The position numbers and the translations under genes are program-made. A stretch of DNA of 64,000 bases from Pocillopora verrucosa (taxonomy: Eukaryota > Cnidaria > Anthozoa > Scleractinia > Pocilloporidae): positions 31,432,134 to 31,496,133 of the forward strand of contig NC_089314.1 in assembly GCF_036669915.1 (NCBI RefSeq). Reading direction: 5' to 3'. Below the pieces are notes generated by a model that was not told where the DNA came from, made no database searches, and was given only the letters and a program-made list of their open reading frames with translations. This document shows positions 23,863 to 35,474 of this stretch, piece after piece. How positions within the stretch are numbered: the first letter of the stretch is position 1; every line of letters starts with the position of its first letter.

Positions 23863-26800
23863 ATGAATTCAGGAGTTCCCATTCTTCTTGTGGTCTTCGT
23901 TTTAGTGGCTGTTTTTTGTCACAAGTGTGACGCTTTTACGGCAGGAGCAGGAATTTTCAACAAAGGCAGGGACAAGGGAACAATAAGTGAGGTACATAAA
24001 TGTACAGTTTAGAAAAGCTGATGTACATGACAATAATTAATCCTTTTGTCGCTTTTAGTTGGAAGTCTTCTTTGAGCATTGGATCCTTCTTAGATTTAAA
24101 CGTTTTTCACCTATAAGGTTGAGGAATTCGACTGTTGAGTCAGTATCGTTTTAAGCAGAATAATGATATTAAAATGTTTGTCACAGAGCTATGCCAAAAG
24201 GAATTGCTCGTTTTGCTAATGGCCGCGCCCATTCTTATGTTGGAAGTTAGCAGGAATAATATGAATTTAAATATTCAAAGATGTTTTTAATCTGTCCTTT
24301 AGCCCTGGAGTATGGTTTGAATGGAAAAATAACAAGTCCAGATTATGATTCACTTTAAACACCGTTACATTTTTTCAATAATTAGAAATACATTGAACCC
24401 TGACCGTTAAACATGCGACGATTGCAAGTAATGATTAGAAATAAGTTTTACGAAGCATCTCCGTCGAGCCCAAACTGACTGAGACAGTTGATACAACCTG
24501 CGATTGAACTGAAAACGAAACCTTATATTTTTTGACATCATATAAGAAAGAGATTATTCAGTCATCAAAACTATTATTTGAAATTAAAGGGAAGATTCCC
24601 ACTAAGTTTACTCACAAATTGACTTCAAGTTTAACGCTCCATAAACAAGGCAATTGAGACTCGATCTCGAAAGCCCTCCTTGAATAGAAAGAATGGGTGT
24701 TCAGATCTGTGATACTTTTGTAGCCCCCTTCAGAACCTAAGGAGCATTATTCGGTTGGATGGAGTTTGGTTAAGCTAAAGCAAACATTACATTTCTGAAC
24801 CTCTTGAAAACTTTTCAAAAACCCTTTCAGTACAGGAAGTTATTACATTTAGTACTTTATCACCATCGAACTCTTCTTTTTATCGTTTACATCACCTTTA
24901 TAAGGTTGAATAGTGCATTTCTCCAAGCCTACAATATTAAATTTGATCTTGGAGATCTCAAAAAAAAAAACGAAACCAAAAACATTGACAATTCTCGTCA
25001 ACAATTCTCTGAGTTAGCACAAAAATGATAAATTGGTATCATTCAACCAATTTTTTTTTACTTTTTTTAAAGGAAGAACAACCTAATCACTTGCGTTGTT
25101 TCTCTTTAAAATGCAAACATCATATTTACAAGTACAGTGTATTTATATTTCGGTGTCTCTAAACTTTTTCAAGCAGTAATCAATTTAGTGATTTTAGGCA
25201 AAACAGTAGACGTGATTGGGCTTTTGCTGAAATATAAAATCTATGAAAGAATAGTTGATAGAAATCCACACAGTATGGAACAATTCAAACTGTCTGTTTT
25301 TTCGCATTTTGTTTATCTAAACATAAGGAAATGTTGCTCATTTTACAATAACATAAATATTTAAACATTGAAGATGATGAAACATGTGTTTTCCTAATTC
25401 CAAGTAATTAGAAGTTAAATCTGGGTGCTATTGGTGGAGCGGAGACCAGAATCCGGACGTTAAAAATACTTTTCTTCCATCATTTCCTTGATGTGTATTT
25501 CGCCGACGCATTCCTTTCTTAAAGAGACTGTCAGCAAAGCCTGAGGCTTCTTCTTATTGCAATTGAATTCGTGCAAAGAAGCAATAATTCTCAGATTTGA
25601 TGGATAAGTTATCTGACAAATCACAACTTCAATATGACGGATATTCCTAAGATTATTCCCTTGCACGACAATTTCCATATGAAGCAGGTGAATCTGAAAA
25701 AACTCATTGTCACAGCCAAGTAGTGGGAATAAGAAAATAATTTTTCCTTCTTCTTGAGTCAGATTATTGTCACAAAGAACTATATTGCACGCATCACTTT
25801 TCTCCGGACATACTTTGAAATGATTAAAAAATAAAGTAGTCAATTTTATCTCGTTTGTGGCTTAAGGTTTTTCGGCAATCCAATCCTTAAAAACTATTTT
25901 GCAACATTTTTTGATAGACATTACATAGACCTAAAATAACTGCTAATAAGGTTGAAAAACGCGACTCCTCAAAGTCACAGCTTAAGGTCACTGCACGGAA
26001 AAGATCAGGCATTAATTCAGGTGTATACTTGTTATTCTTCTGTTTTTGAGTTCTTTACTTTTCATCATGACACTGATATCGCATCAAATCAAACACTGAA
26101 CAAACAATTTGTGAGACTGACAGTAACACATATATTTCAGAATTAGTTCTAAGAAAGTTAGATTTTTACTTTCTCTACTGATCTGTTTTATTCATCCTTG
26201 GGTAACTGACTTGAAGCGCGTTTGTCAAGAACGATAACAAATGTTGCAAAAACAAATTTGAATATAGAAAAAGTTTAGTGGCTTTAACGATAATTTTTTC
26301 AAATGCAAGTGGTGAGGGAGGAAGGTCAACCAAGTACGTAATTGGTCATAAACTGGGATATTTCTCTCTCACCAGGAGAACATGATTTATGTTCCCTCAA
26401 GAGGATTTAGAGACATGAATCATGAACATGATATGTACTTGAAACCGTATTTATTTCCTCCATAACAGCTTTCCTTCTGTGACATTACTCTACAACAGAT
26501 ATCTACATTTTTGGTTCGGCAAAAAAAAAACAGTCATTATCGGCAAAAGTATGGATTTAAGTTAAAAATATGCATCAGTATTCAGGCAGGAACTGGGGTA
26601 ATTTTGATTGCTTTAATGCATTCTTTCGGCAACTTGAGTCAGGCTAGTTATTCAACATTTGAGAGCAAAAAATTTCAGTCCTCTCATTACGAGCAGAGAT
26701 CAAGTGACTCAGTATTACATGAGTGCCATATGACAATAAGAATTTCCCATTGGCCATTGTTTTGATCTATGGACAGCTATCTCTTCAATCCAAAAAGAAT

Positions 26801-27381
26801 TGTAACGAAAAATTGTTTCAGGAAAAAAAAACCAACTCATAAAATTAGTCTAATCGATCCACAAATCAATTTCTTTACTATGAAACGTTCTGCACTTGGT
26901 TGTATTCGGGTGTAATGGTTCCCATATTCCCAAGAGGCAAGGAAATTGGATATTTTTTATGTGGGAATCGTTGGGACTAATTGTGAGGTCAGTCCATTGG
27001 ACAAAACCCCCTGGCACTTTTTCAGACCTCCCTAACAGTTTGCACGCGATCCGTGGTACATCTTGGGTGGAGAGGGAAACCTTTCCATTTTTTATGTGAA
27101 CTGCCGGCCGCGTTTCCCACCCTCTCAGAAATAAATATCAGTTTAATGTAAGCTTGTATAAGTGATAGGGAAAAGTAACAGGGTCATTGGATTGTTCATG
27201 TAGTGGTTTTTTGTTATAATTTCAGTCCACCTGGCATCTAAAGCAGCTAAAGTACATCTGTGAAGCTGCCAAGGTGAGCTGTTCTGAGGTAAACGTGAGA
27301 AAGGCTACAGAGACCAGGAGTGAGACGAAGGGAGGTGTACCAGAACAAGACCATGGCGGACAGGGGATTGGAGACCAGTGA
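23863..27381 (+). CDS. Secreted peptide precursor 7 (two exons, long intron)
   Basis: Exons are 23863-23991 and 27226-27381. The phase-0 intron is 3,234 bp, much longer than in the relatives (GAG|gtacat; ttataatttcag|TCC). The product is 94 aa. The signal peptide ends at ..KCDA and the mature chain begins FTAGAGIFNKGRDKG, the clean family motif with a GR-type basic site. Exon 2 encodes TWHLKQLKYICEAAKVSCSE, a C-x6-C pair close to that of gene 10 (RVCATAQSAC), then a hydrophilic Glu/Gly/Gln-rich tail. AATAAA signals lie at 27492 and 27527. No other exon 1 lies between the two exons, which supports the long intron; a missed intermediate exon is possible. Confidence 0.75.
25460..25843 (-). CDS. 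Uncertain 127-codon minus-strand ORF inside intron of gene 7
   Basis: A longish open frame for this AT-rich window, with mixed amino-acid composition (EKSDACNIVLCDNNLTQEEG, later RIIASLHEFNCNKKKP). No domain, signal peptide or membrane segment is recognised. It could be an exon of an unseen gene, a gene relic or chance. Confidence 0.2.
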   Translation of the reverse strand: MTTLFFNHFKVCPEKSDACNIVLCDNNLTQEEGKIIFLFPLLGCDNEFFQIHLLHMEIVVQGNNLRNIRHIEVVICQITYPSNLRIIASLHEFNCNKKKPQALLTVSLRKECVGEIHIKEMMEEKYF

Positions 27382-27491
27382 CGCAATGGTTTAGGAACTG
27401 AACGAACCACTCACTCTCAATTGAAGTGAATATGATCTTCTGAGATCTAGTGGAACATTGAGAGAAACAACATTAAAAGTACGATATGTAC

Positions 27492-27532
27492 AATAAATAT
27501 GGATAGTAGGTGTAATTTGAGGAGTAAATAAA
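27492..27532 (+). terminator. Two AATAAA signals after peptide gene 7
   Basis: AATAAA at 27492-27497 and 27527-27532, 111 and 146 bp after the stop. Confidence 0.5.
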
Positions 27533-28973
27533 GCGATTTATGAGCAAGAAATATTTCATTTATTCTGAGTTAAAGACATTAATTAATGGGGCGCACACGG
27601 TTTACGTGACTCCTTGAACAAGAAAAGGTACCAGAAGAATGATAGACAAAAGTATCAATAGGCGATTTGATTAAAACAGAAGTCGCGATCTGTGAAAAAA
27701 TATCATGGGCCAATTTTTGTGACAAGCAAAAGAAAAATCAAGAAGCGTGAAAAGAAGCGAAGAAGATCACGTGTGTACACAAACATTTGTATAATGACGT
27801 GTGCAACTATGACAACCGTAATCCCTCTGGCTTGCCGCCTGGTTGTTCGAAGGCCGATTAACGCTGAATCATTTAATCCAAGTTTCTATATTTCTCTGTT
27901 CAAAAGACCATTAGGGATAATTTTCTATATTCTTTTAAGAGCATCTAATTATCAAATTGTAGACAAAACAAATTTATACTGAGATTTCTTTTAAAAGCTT
28001 TCAGATCTGCAGTACAATTTTACACTAAGCCTGGGTTATCTTAAACCTACTTTGAACAACCTGGCTGGCTGCTGGTTTTGCTTTATTGTCAGAATTAGGA
28101 TATTAGTTAATGAAACGTAAGTGGATTAGTTAATTTCATTCAAAAGGGAGAACAAGCCAAATTCTGGAAGCTTTAGTGAAACACAGTCGATGCCCGTAAG
28201 AAATGATCAATCTGTGGTTACGAGTTATTTTACGTGTAATCTAAGGAAAGTGTTGAGTGCAAACAAAACTCAAAATTGTACCTGGGTTAAGCTGGGGTGT
28301 GGACCCTGGTGTGCCTGTGATCGCCACACCTTCCACCCACTGTGGGATGATTTTTTTGTTTGCATGTTTGTTTTTTAAGTCACCAATATACAATATTTGT
28401 AATTCAGACATTCAAGACACAAGCGAATCCAAACAATCTGCATGGCATTAATTTTTTTTAGTGCTCGTTAGTCCACATGTCCTTCCCGCTCTGTAGATAC
28501 GAGCCCACTGATATACGCGCGTAGTGATTCGTGTTATTATATCGCTTGTAGCGCTCGTGGGCAATACGATTCGAAACCGGTAAGATGGGCCCATACCACC
28601 CGCTCGGGATTGCCTGCTTTGATTCCGCGCCAGAAAAAAATTGAGTCAGTACCAAGTTCGTAATTCGTGGACAATGTCGGTGATGGAGACAAACAAAGTG
28701 GCGGAAGACAATCAAAGTAAACAAAACATAAACGATTCCTATAACTTTATTTTGCTACAAACACAGTTGGCTTTCTTTCACGGCTGTCGATGTAAACAAG
28801 CCATTCTTAATTCTTATTAAGCGAAATCTTTTTGCCATACAATAAATCCTTAATTACCAAGCTTGTTCAATCAAGATGGCAGGACATTGGCTGGACATTG
28901 TCTCTGTCATGAAGCATGACTTCCGCTGTGGAAGCCTTTGTTTTTATAGTGGATATTTAGATCGATGCCAGTA
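27533..28973. other. Intergenic, no gene seen
   Basis: No gene supported. Open frames at 27.7-28.7 kb have no motifs. Confidence 0.35.
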
Positions 28974-29090
28974 TCTGAGTAATTATGTACCTACCTCTCC
29001 CCTAACCCAAGCACGGTCAACTGATGACAATTAAAGGCTAATATTGAGCTAGGGGAGGGGTAGGTGTACAGTTGTTCAGATGCCGACATT
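28974..29090. mobile_element. MITE-like inverted-repeat element, copy 1
   Basis: About 117 bp with terminal inverted repeats of some 44 bp. The left arm has 'gtacctacctctcccctaa'; the right arm has 'aggggaggggtaggtgtac'. A related copy lies at 62341-62470. Too short to encode anything; a non-autonomous DNA element is likely. Confidence 0.75.
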
Positions 29091-29842
29091 TCAATACCTG
29101 AATGACTATGTGAGTACCGTGAGATATTTTGTTCGTGCCATGAGTTTCTCTTTTATACGCCAGTATAAACACAGGCACAGGAAAATACCATTTGTAAGTA
29201 TTTATCCTTGCGGCGGTGCTTTGTACTCGTAATTCTTGAACATAAGCATGCGTAGCATGAAATAGTTATTTTTGTTTTAGCTGGGCAGGTCGAGATGAGA
29301 CACTTTGTGATCCTCGTGTTCTCATCATGACTTTCAAGAGAACGAAAATATCACATTACTTCGCTTTAAGAGAAAGAGAAAAAGCCTAATTTATCTAAAC
29401 CCACACAGTTATTTCGTGGTCTATTGTCTCTACTGTCTAAATGTTGCTGAGCAAAAATAAAGTGCATCGTTGCCACGCAGCCTCTGTTTGGTCTCGTCAC
29501 ACAACGCTCTCTATTCCCCCTTGGAGAGAGAGCCATTACGTGACGGGACAAAGTAACGGTTGCGAATTAGAAAGAGACTACGTTTACAACAATTATAATT
29601 TCCTCTGACAGAGAGAAAGTCAAAATTATTCGTCTATAGTTAGTCGCCTCAGAAATATAATTTCACGTAATTTTACAACGAAAAGCCAACTGAAACTTTC
29701 CTATCTCCAATAGACCCTAACCGAAGATATGTTGTGATCGTGAATAGGCGCAGATACATTGAACAAGAGAAAAGGATAATATTTCAAGTAGGGCACCTTT
29801 TATTGATTGTTGCCAATCTGAACTTTGCCCTCTTTTTGCGAA

Positions 29843-30063
29843 ATACGTGATAAAATGCAGGTTGTTTACAAGGAACTAACAAAACGATTGGGTGAGGTCC
29901 AAGGTAGCTAAAAGTGAATGTTATCTGTAGAAAAGTCAAAACGCGGGAGAATTGCGTGGAAAATTCACTTTCAGAAGCATTAAGTTCCATGTGAATTTTT
30001 TCAGTGGTGTTGGATAATGCGGTTAGAATACGTGATGAAATGCAGGTTGTTTACAAGGAAATG
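29843..30063. repeat. Two direct repeats of about 35 bp
   Basis: 'atacgtgatraaatgcagg' followed by 'ttgtttacaaggaa' occurs at 29843 and 30029. A third, weaker copy lies at 33129, just beyond the right end of the large element. They may be ends of an older repeat into which later elements inserted. Confidence 0.65.
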
Positions 30064-30126
30064 GGATGTGATGGTGCGAAGTCCACTGTGGCAAAATGGA
30101 ATTTGACTGGTAGAATACAGTAGTCC

Positions 30127-30331
30127 ATTTTACAGTTGTGTGCTTGGTTGCCAAGCCTTTGAACAGGAGTGAGGCCAAGGGTGACCTTGTTATGATACAA
30201 ACCTTGCTACTTTTCAAATGCAAATTACTTTGTTATCATGCTAATTGGATACTGGTCTCTATCACAACAGGGTCACCTTCAGCTTCCCTCCAAATCAAAG
30301 GCTTGGCAACTAAGTACACAACTGTAAAATT
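30127..30331. mobile_element. Fold-back (inverted-repeat) element
   Basis: Arms 30127-30196 and 30261-30331 are about 70 bp each and inverted. Both contain 'ttttacagttgtgt' and 'ttgccaagcctttga' in complementary order. The 64-bp loop has no coding content. It lies just left of the large mobile element. Confidence 0.75.
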
Positions 30332-31063
30332 GCCTATTCAGAGGACTGGGCTTACTTGAAGGCCGGGATTCAGGAATTTAAAGAAAGAAGGGAGCGAGAT
30401 GCGGGATTGTTATTATGAACAGGACACGGGAATCGGCAATTTTGAGGGGCGGGACTCGGGAAATAGTCACCTTAACGAACCGAGAATTGGGAAGTCCGTT
30501 GACGCGAATTTATTAAGTCCAAAAAAGCCTAGCCTCCCACGCAGCCGTTTTCAGAGGATCGCGTTTCACTTCTAACCACACAAAGCGAAAGTGAGACTCA
30601 ATCCCCAAAAACGCCTGCGTTGGAGGCTAAAAAGAAAGCCGCACAAACGTTGATATTCTTATCTAAGCACTTGCCAGGTACACAGCCTTTGCCCTTTGCT
30701 GTTGTTTTCTTTGCGACTCCTTGGTGATATCTGGACATTCTTAGCTTTGCCCTGTCCTGTAATAGTGACCTTTGATTTCTTGGTGACCGACCAATTTATT
30801 AATCGGTGCGAAAAAAATAGAGATGTCAGCCACTATCGAGAGCGATGAATCGGACTTCGACATAACGGACGTAGTAAATTGAGTAACAGTCTTTTACGAG
30901 AAGGGGAAGAGCGGAAGAAAAATGTCAGGCTCAGCTTTCACGAAAGGTGGTCTCCTTAAAGGCTCTCAAGGAAATAGTTAGGTAAGTTACGTTTTTTGTA
31001 GTTACCATGTTAGAAAACCCATAGAAGAAACCCAAGAGGGTTATGTAAGATATCCTAGAAGAA

Positions 31064-32268
31064 TTGGAAAAGGGCACAAGAGACCCGTTTTTGTCCTTGG
31101 TTATACCATTAACGGACAGTGTTCATGTCGGCAAAAGTCTCAAAGCTGGTTTTGCTAACTGGTACTTGAAGCTCGAAAATAAGAAGGGCAATCTGGCAAT
31201 TTTGAAAACTTTAAGAAACAAGGCAAGTCCTGAAGTTAGGAAGACAATGCAAAAGTTCCTACACCGAAATGATCATGTACAAAACAAAGACCGCTGGGAT
31301 TCAGCGGCAGTAATCAGGTTGGTTGATGAAAAGCTTATCGAGTACCTCCAGCAGCAGGACTTCGTAAGCCACACAATAATACCAGAAATGGATCACGTTA
31401 CTGAGCACAGCAGGGTGGGAATGTATCTTCATCCCATCAATATCGCTGTGGGTCCTTTCAGTAGCCTGCTGTTTCTCACCCTGAATCAAGAAACGGGTGG
31501 ATCAAATTTGTATATAGCTCAGTTGCACAACCCAGTTCAAAAGGTTGAAGTTCTTAAAGAGTCTGTTGCTGCCAAAGAAGTCCACTTTAAGAACAGTGTC
31601 GTATTTCTAGCTGGCAATGAGTTAAAACGCGATTATGAAGCGAGAGGATTCCAATGCTTAAATACGGCGTTGAAAAACTCCAGCAAGTTTCAGAATTATA
31701 CGGATATGACTCTCTTAACCTGTTAAGTTTTATGACACTAGATGTGGAGAATATTCACTCGGTTGTGCATCACAAAGATCCACTTTGCACAGTGTTGAAC
31801 TACGCGAGAAACTTTGGAAACGCAGCCAAGGAAGGCGTAAAGAAGGCAACCCATCGGGCCGCGTACTATTTTACAAATCCGAAGTCTTGGTAAGCTGTAC
31901 CCGAACGTGCTATGATCCTGTCAGCCATACCAGTAATTCAACCATTACCACCTGTACCGATGGCACCACAGAGTTTACAGAAGATGAGGGACTGGGCGCA
32001 AACATTTGGTGCTGCAGTGCGTCAGCGTTTTGTCAGACAGGAGACAACAATGGCAAGAGCTGGAACTCTCCCATCCTACCTCTACCAGAGAGAAATTCAG
32101 CAGGGTGAACCGGTCAGCCTCGAACGCTCTGACCTCGAGGAGCAGCAGGAAAAAGACGAGGAGGAAGATATGATGTTTAAGTACGATTCCCCAAGCAGTG
32201 ATGAAGAATCGGCCAACGACGAGACCGCGTGTGATGTTGGCGAGATTCCATCTTTACAACGAAGGTGA
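31064..32268 (+). pseudogene. Broken ORF of element copy B
   Basis: The first frame (31064-31726, 220 codons) is coding-like, e.g. HVTEHSRVGMYLHPINIAVG. The continuation is in another frame from about 31654 (ELYGYDSLNLLSFMTLDVEN), so there is a frameshift near 31660. A stop at 31891-31893 breaks that frame, which then runs to 32268 through PLPPVPMAPQSLQKMRDWA and an acidic end with clustered Glu/Asp/Ser. A possible upstream start near 30822 gives an acidic run and then meets a stop. Copy A has a Tyr codon where copy B has the 31891 stop. I do not recognise the protein family; a DNA-element accessory protein is one possibility. Confidence 0.65.
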
Positions 32269-32627
32269 ATTTTCTCCTCGGAAGAGTTCCTCGCTTCGGA
32301 AGAAGTATTCGCTTCAACAGCAGAATTTTGTTCAGTTAATTTTTCTTTATTTTCCTCGTCATGAAACTATGGATTGCCGTCACCTTTTGTTTTTTTTTTA
32401 TACTTTTGTTGACATTGCTGTTCGTTTCTTTGATACTGACCTGTCTCTACTAATACGCTTTTCCATGATCGAAGTTAGACAGAAGGAAGTCGTGACTGCG
32501 ACTAGCGTACGTTATTCGTGCAAAACTTCGAAAACTTCTAAAATGAACAATAACATAGTTTTGGTGAAAAGAAACCAACGTCTGACGGTGAGCAAAGACT
32601 TCAACTGATCAATCCTGGTTGAGAAAA

Positions 32628-32995
32628 GGCCCCTTTAACGACTGCAAATATATGAAAATCATATATATGTAAACTGCGGTTGAAGAAATGATTATGAAAG
32701 CGATCCTCGCAGTTATGAACACTACTTAACTAGTAGTAAATATGAGACCTGAAAAAAATTCAGGCCCGTACGGGATTTGAACCCATCACCTCTGTGATAC
32801 CGGTGGAGTGCTCTATAAACTGAGCTAACAAGCCAACTGAGAGCTGGTCATTATGTTTGTTTTAAATAAACCCCCAAGTGATGAATAAATGACTGCAAAT
32901 GAAAATCATATAAATTTGAACTGCGGTTGAAGAAACGAATATGAAGGCAATCCTCGCAGTTAAGAATGCTACTTCACTAATAGGCCCTTTAAAAT
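32628..32995 (-). mobile_element. tRNA-like SINE-type composite repeat, nested in copy B
   Basis: Minus strand: a tRNA-like core at about 32762-32838 has an A box (TAGCTCAGTTTATAGAGC), an intact B box (GGGTTCAAATCCC) and a seven-pair acceptor-like stem with two G-U pairs. Both sides carry arms with 'aactgcggttgaagaaa' and 'atcctcgcagtta'. It is bounded by 'ggcccctttaa' at 32627 and 'ggccctttaaa' at 32985, which look like a target-site duplication. Copy A of the host element lacks it, so it inserted later. Confidence 0.75.
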
Positions 32996-33130
32996 TGAGG
33001 TGTTGGGCTAAGAAAAAAATTTTATGAACGGGATCGGGATTCGCCGGTATAAACCATCGGGATGACGGGATTAAGAGAAAATTTTATTGAGGATCGCGGG
33101 ATTGAAGAACCTTATTGGAGACCCTCAAAG

Positions 33131-33384
33131 TACGTGATGAAATGTAAGTTGTTTTACATGTACATCATGGGAAAAGAGGCGGAAAAACACATTTTGTCTT
33201 AAAAATGATACCGAATAAAAAAAAATGCGCACCTTAGATATCCCGATAAATCTCGACCGATCTCTGCAAAGGCCACAACCACTCATATGAACCCAAAATA
33301 AGCCCAAAATTTCTGGTTAACGTAATTCTTTGTGCACGGCCCCCAAATTCTATGACTTCATTCACAAGAAACTGAACAATATCC
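33131..33384. other. Short non-coding spacer
   Basis: Nothing beyond the third copy of the 'acgtgatgaaatg' repeat at its left edge. Confidence 0.4.
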
Positions 33385-33548
33385 AAACGCTGTGATTGGT
33401 GCAAGATATCCAATTACGGCGATATGATTGGTGCGAGATACATAACATAATGCAACAATCTGATTGGTGCGAGATACATACTTTAATGCGGCAATCTGAT
33501 TGATGCAAGATACATACCCTAGTGCGGCGATATGATTGGTACGAGCAC
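33385..33548. repeat. Minisatellite, about 38-40 bp unit, about four to five copies
   Basis: Units are built on 'tgattggtgcgagatacata' followed by 'atgcggcaatc' or variants. Copies diverge by several bases and the last is partial. Confidence 0.8.
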
Positions 33549-34309
33549 CATACCACTCTACACGCTAACATAGAGTTATGTTTTTCCCTAAAAAAATATT
33601 CAAAAACGCACACCCTTCAGGGGTTCCTTGGGTATCATTTTTAGAACACGTTATCAAACCCCTGCGGACTTTTGTTTCTATATGGTTGCTGACCATTGAG
33701 ATCCACACAAGTGGAATTTTGCCAGGATCGAAGAGAACTGAGTGATACGGTACGAAATCTTGATGTGTGCAAAAAAAATAAAATCTGTTAATTGTTAAAT
33801 GTTTCTCAAACTTTTGGCGCGCGAGACTACACCGTCTGTTTGTTTTCAAGTTAAAGCCTGCGTATCCCTAAACCAGCCTTTTTGATTGATGTTTCACAAT
33901 CGTGATATTCATTCCTTGTTATCATCACAAAGACTAGCTACCTACGCAATTTTAAAGATATGATAATGGTTTTTAAACATTTGCTTCGAAAAAATTCAAT
34001 TGGCATCGGTTACACATATAAAGTGAACCATCTATCAGACTTCTGTCCGTTCAAGTCGCGACTCAAGTAAGCTACGTTCGTTTAAATAGAGCAGGTCGCG
34101 CGTTATGTAATCATGTGCCGAAACTCCTACTCGTCTGTAGATTGTCCCCTGTTGTGTGATAACGGATGCACAATTTGGTGGATTTACGAGCGTAGAATAG
34201 AATGGACACAATTGTGAACAGCTTTCGTGTACATCTCTTCATTGTTCCAACATCATTGTTATGTGAATGTAAAGGTAGTAAAATGGTCAATCTTCTACGA
34301 AAAGGAAAT

Positions 34310-34625
34310 TTATCTGGAGCTGGAAATAGCTCTTCTCATTATCTTCTCGCGCAAACCTATCATAAAAAAACTGAAATATTCACTTCAAGTCTAAGTGAGT
34401 GATTGAAACGCGGCAGGGCAGTGAAAATAGCGGAGGTACAGACACAAAGGAAACAAGTTGAAGCTGGAAAGAGCTGTTATCATTATCTTCTCGCGCAAAA
34501 TCGAATAAACCTATCATGAAAAACTGACATATTCTCTTCAAGTCTAAGCGAGAGTGATTGAAAAGCGGCAGGTTAGTGAAAATAGCGGAAATGTGGACAC
34601 AGAGGAAACAAGTTGAATTTGGAAA
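34310..34625. repeat. Two-copy tandem duplication, about 150 bp each
   Basis: Both copies run 'gagctggaaa.agct', 'cattatcttctcgcgcaaa', 'ttcaagtctaag.gag', 'gcggcagg', 'agtgaaaatagcgga' and 'ggaaacaagttgaa'. The second copy has a small insertion. No coding function seen. Confidence 0.8.
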
Positions 34626-35474
34626 GAAATTTACATCACTACAGTTATTTAATTAAGACGTGTATTTATTGAAAAAATCTACGTGTGTAGCTTCTAATAT
34701 GGTCTATTCTGTGTTTATTTTGGCAACTTAATGCACGAAACATCGCCTGATTAAACAAAATGGTTTTAAGTTGTATTAAAATGAAATAAGTATGAGAAGA
34801 GTCGTAGAGAAAATTAAGCATCCGGTCAATAAAGGGCATTTGGCACAACACGGCGGCAAAACAGAAACAGACTGTTTAATATTAACCACCACGAAAATCG
34901 CCTTGTTTTGTTACGGAATAGTTTTCGGTATTTTCAGTTTTCAAAGATAATCTTTAATCATTTTTTGAACATAGAAATTCTCACTCTTTTCAGAAATTAA
35001 AAAAGGGGATACGAGAAACTATTGTCAGATTCCTCGATTGAATAAAACGCGTCGTTTCAAAACTGACGACGTAGATAAACTTAAGAAACAAAACGAATTT
35101 TTAAAATTAACTTGATTTTGGCCTGGACTCAGGTATATATATCTGTTGCTGAAAAGGGTTTAACCTTGGCGAAAATTTTTACTTTTCTGCATTGCAAGTT
35201 CAGTTTAAGATATGAACTTAGAAGTAACACAATGATTTTATCCAATTTAATTAAAATTTTAATCTTTCTATTTACTAGAGGGATAAAGTCATTGAATGTT
35301 CCTTAAACATTGATAACAGGAAAAAGTTTGATGACTGAACAATATTTTGCAGCACACCCCAAACCCGACGTAAAAATTTTTTCAAACTGCATTAAAATAA
35401 CGTTTTAGTCTTTGTTACTCCTTTACGAGTCTCGAGTAATGTTTTTTTTATTCGCCCCAAGCAACGATTTCGCT

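Larger units (their letters stand above)
30343..33130 (+). mobile_element. Degenerate mobile element, copy B (longer)
   Basis: It shares both ends and the 3' coding part with copy A at 4126-5500. Both ends are crowded with CGGGATT/CGGGACTC-type motifs, as expected for subterminal protein-binding repeats. It holds a broken gene (30.8-32.3 kb) and a nested tRNA-like repeat (32.63-33.0 kb). No known transposase, integrase or reverse transcriptase motif is recognised. Confidence 0.75.
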
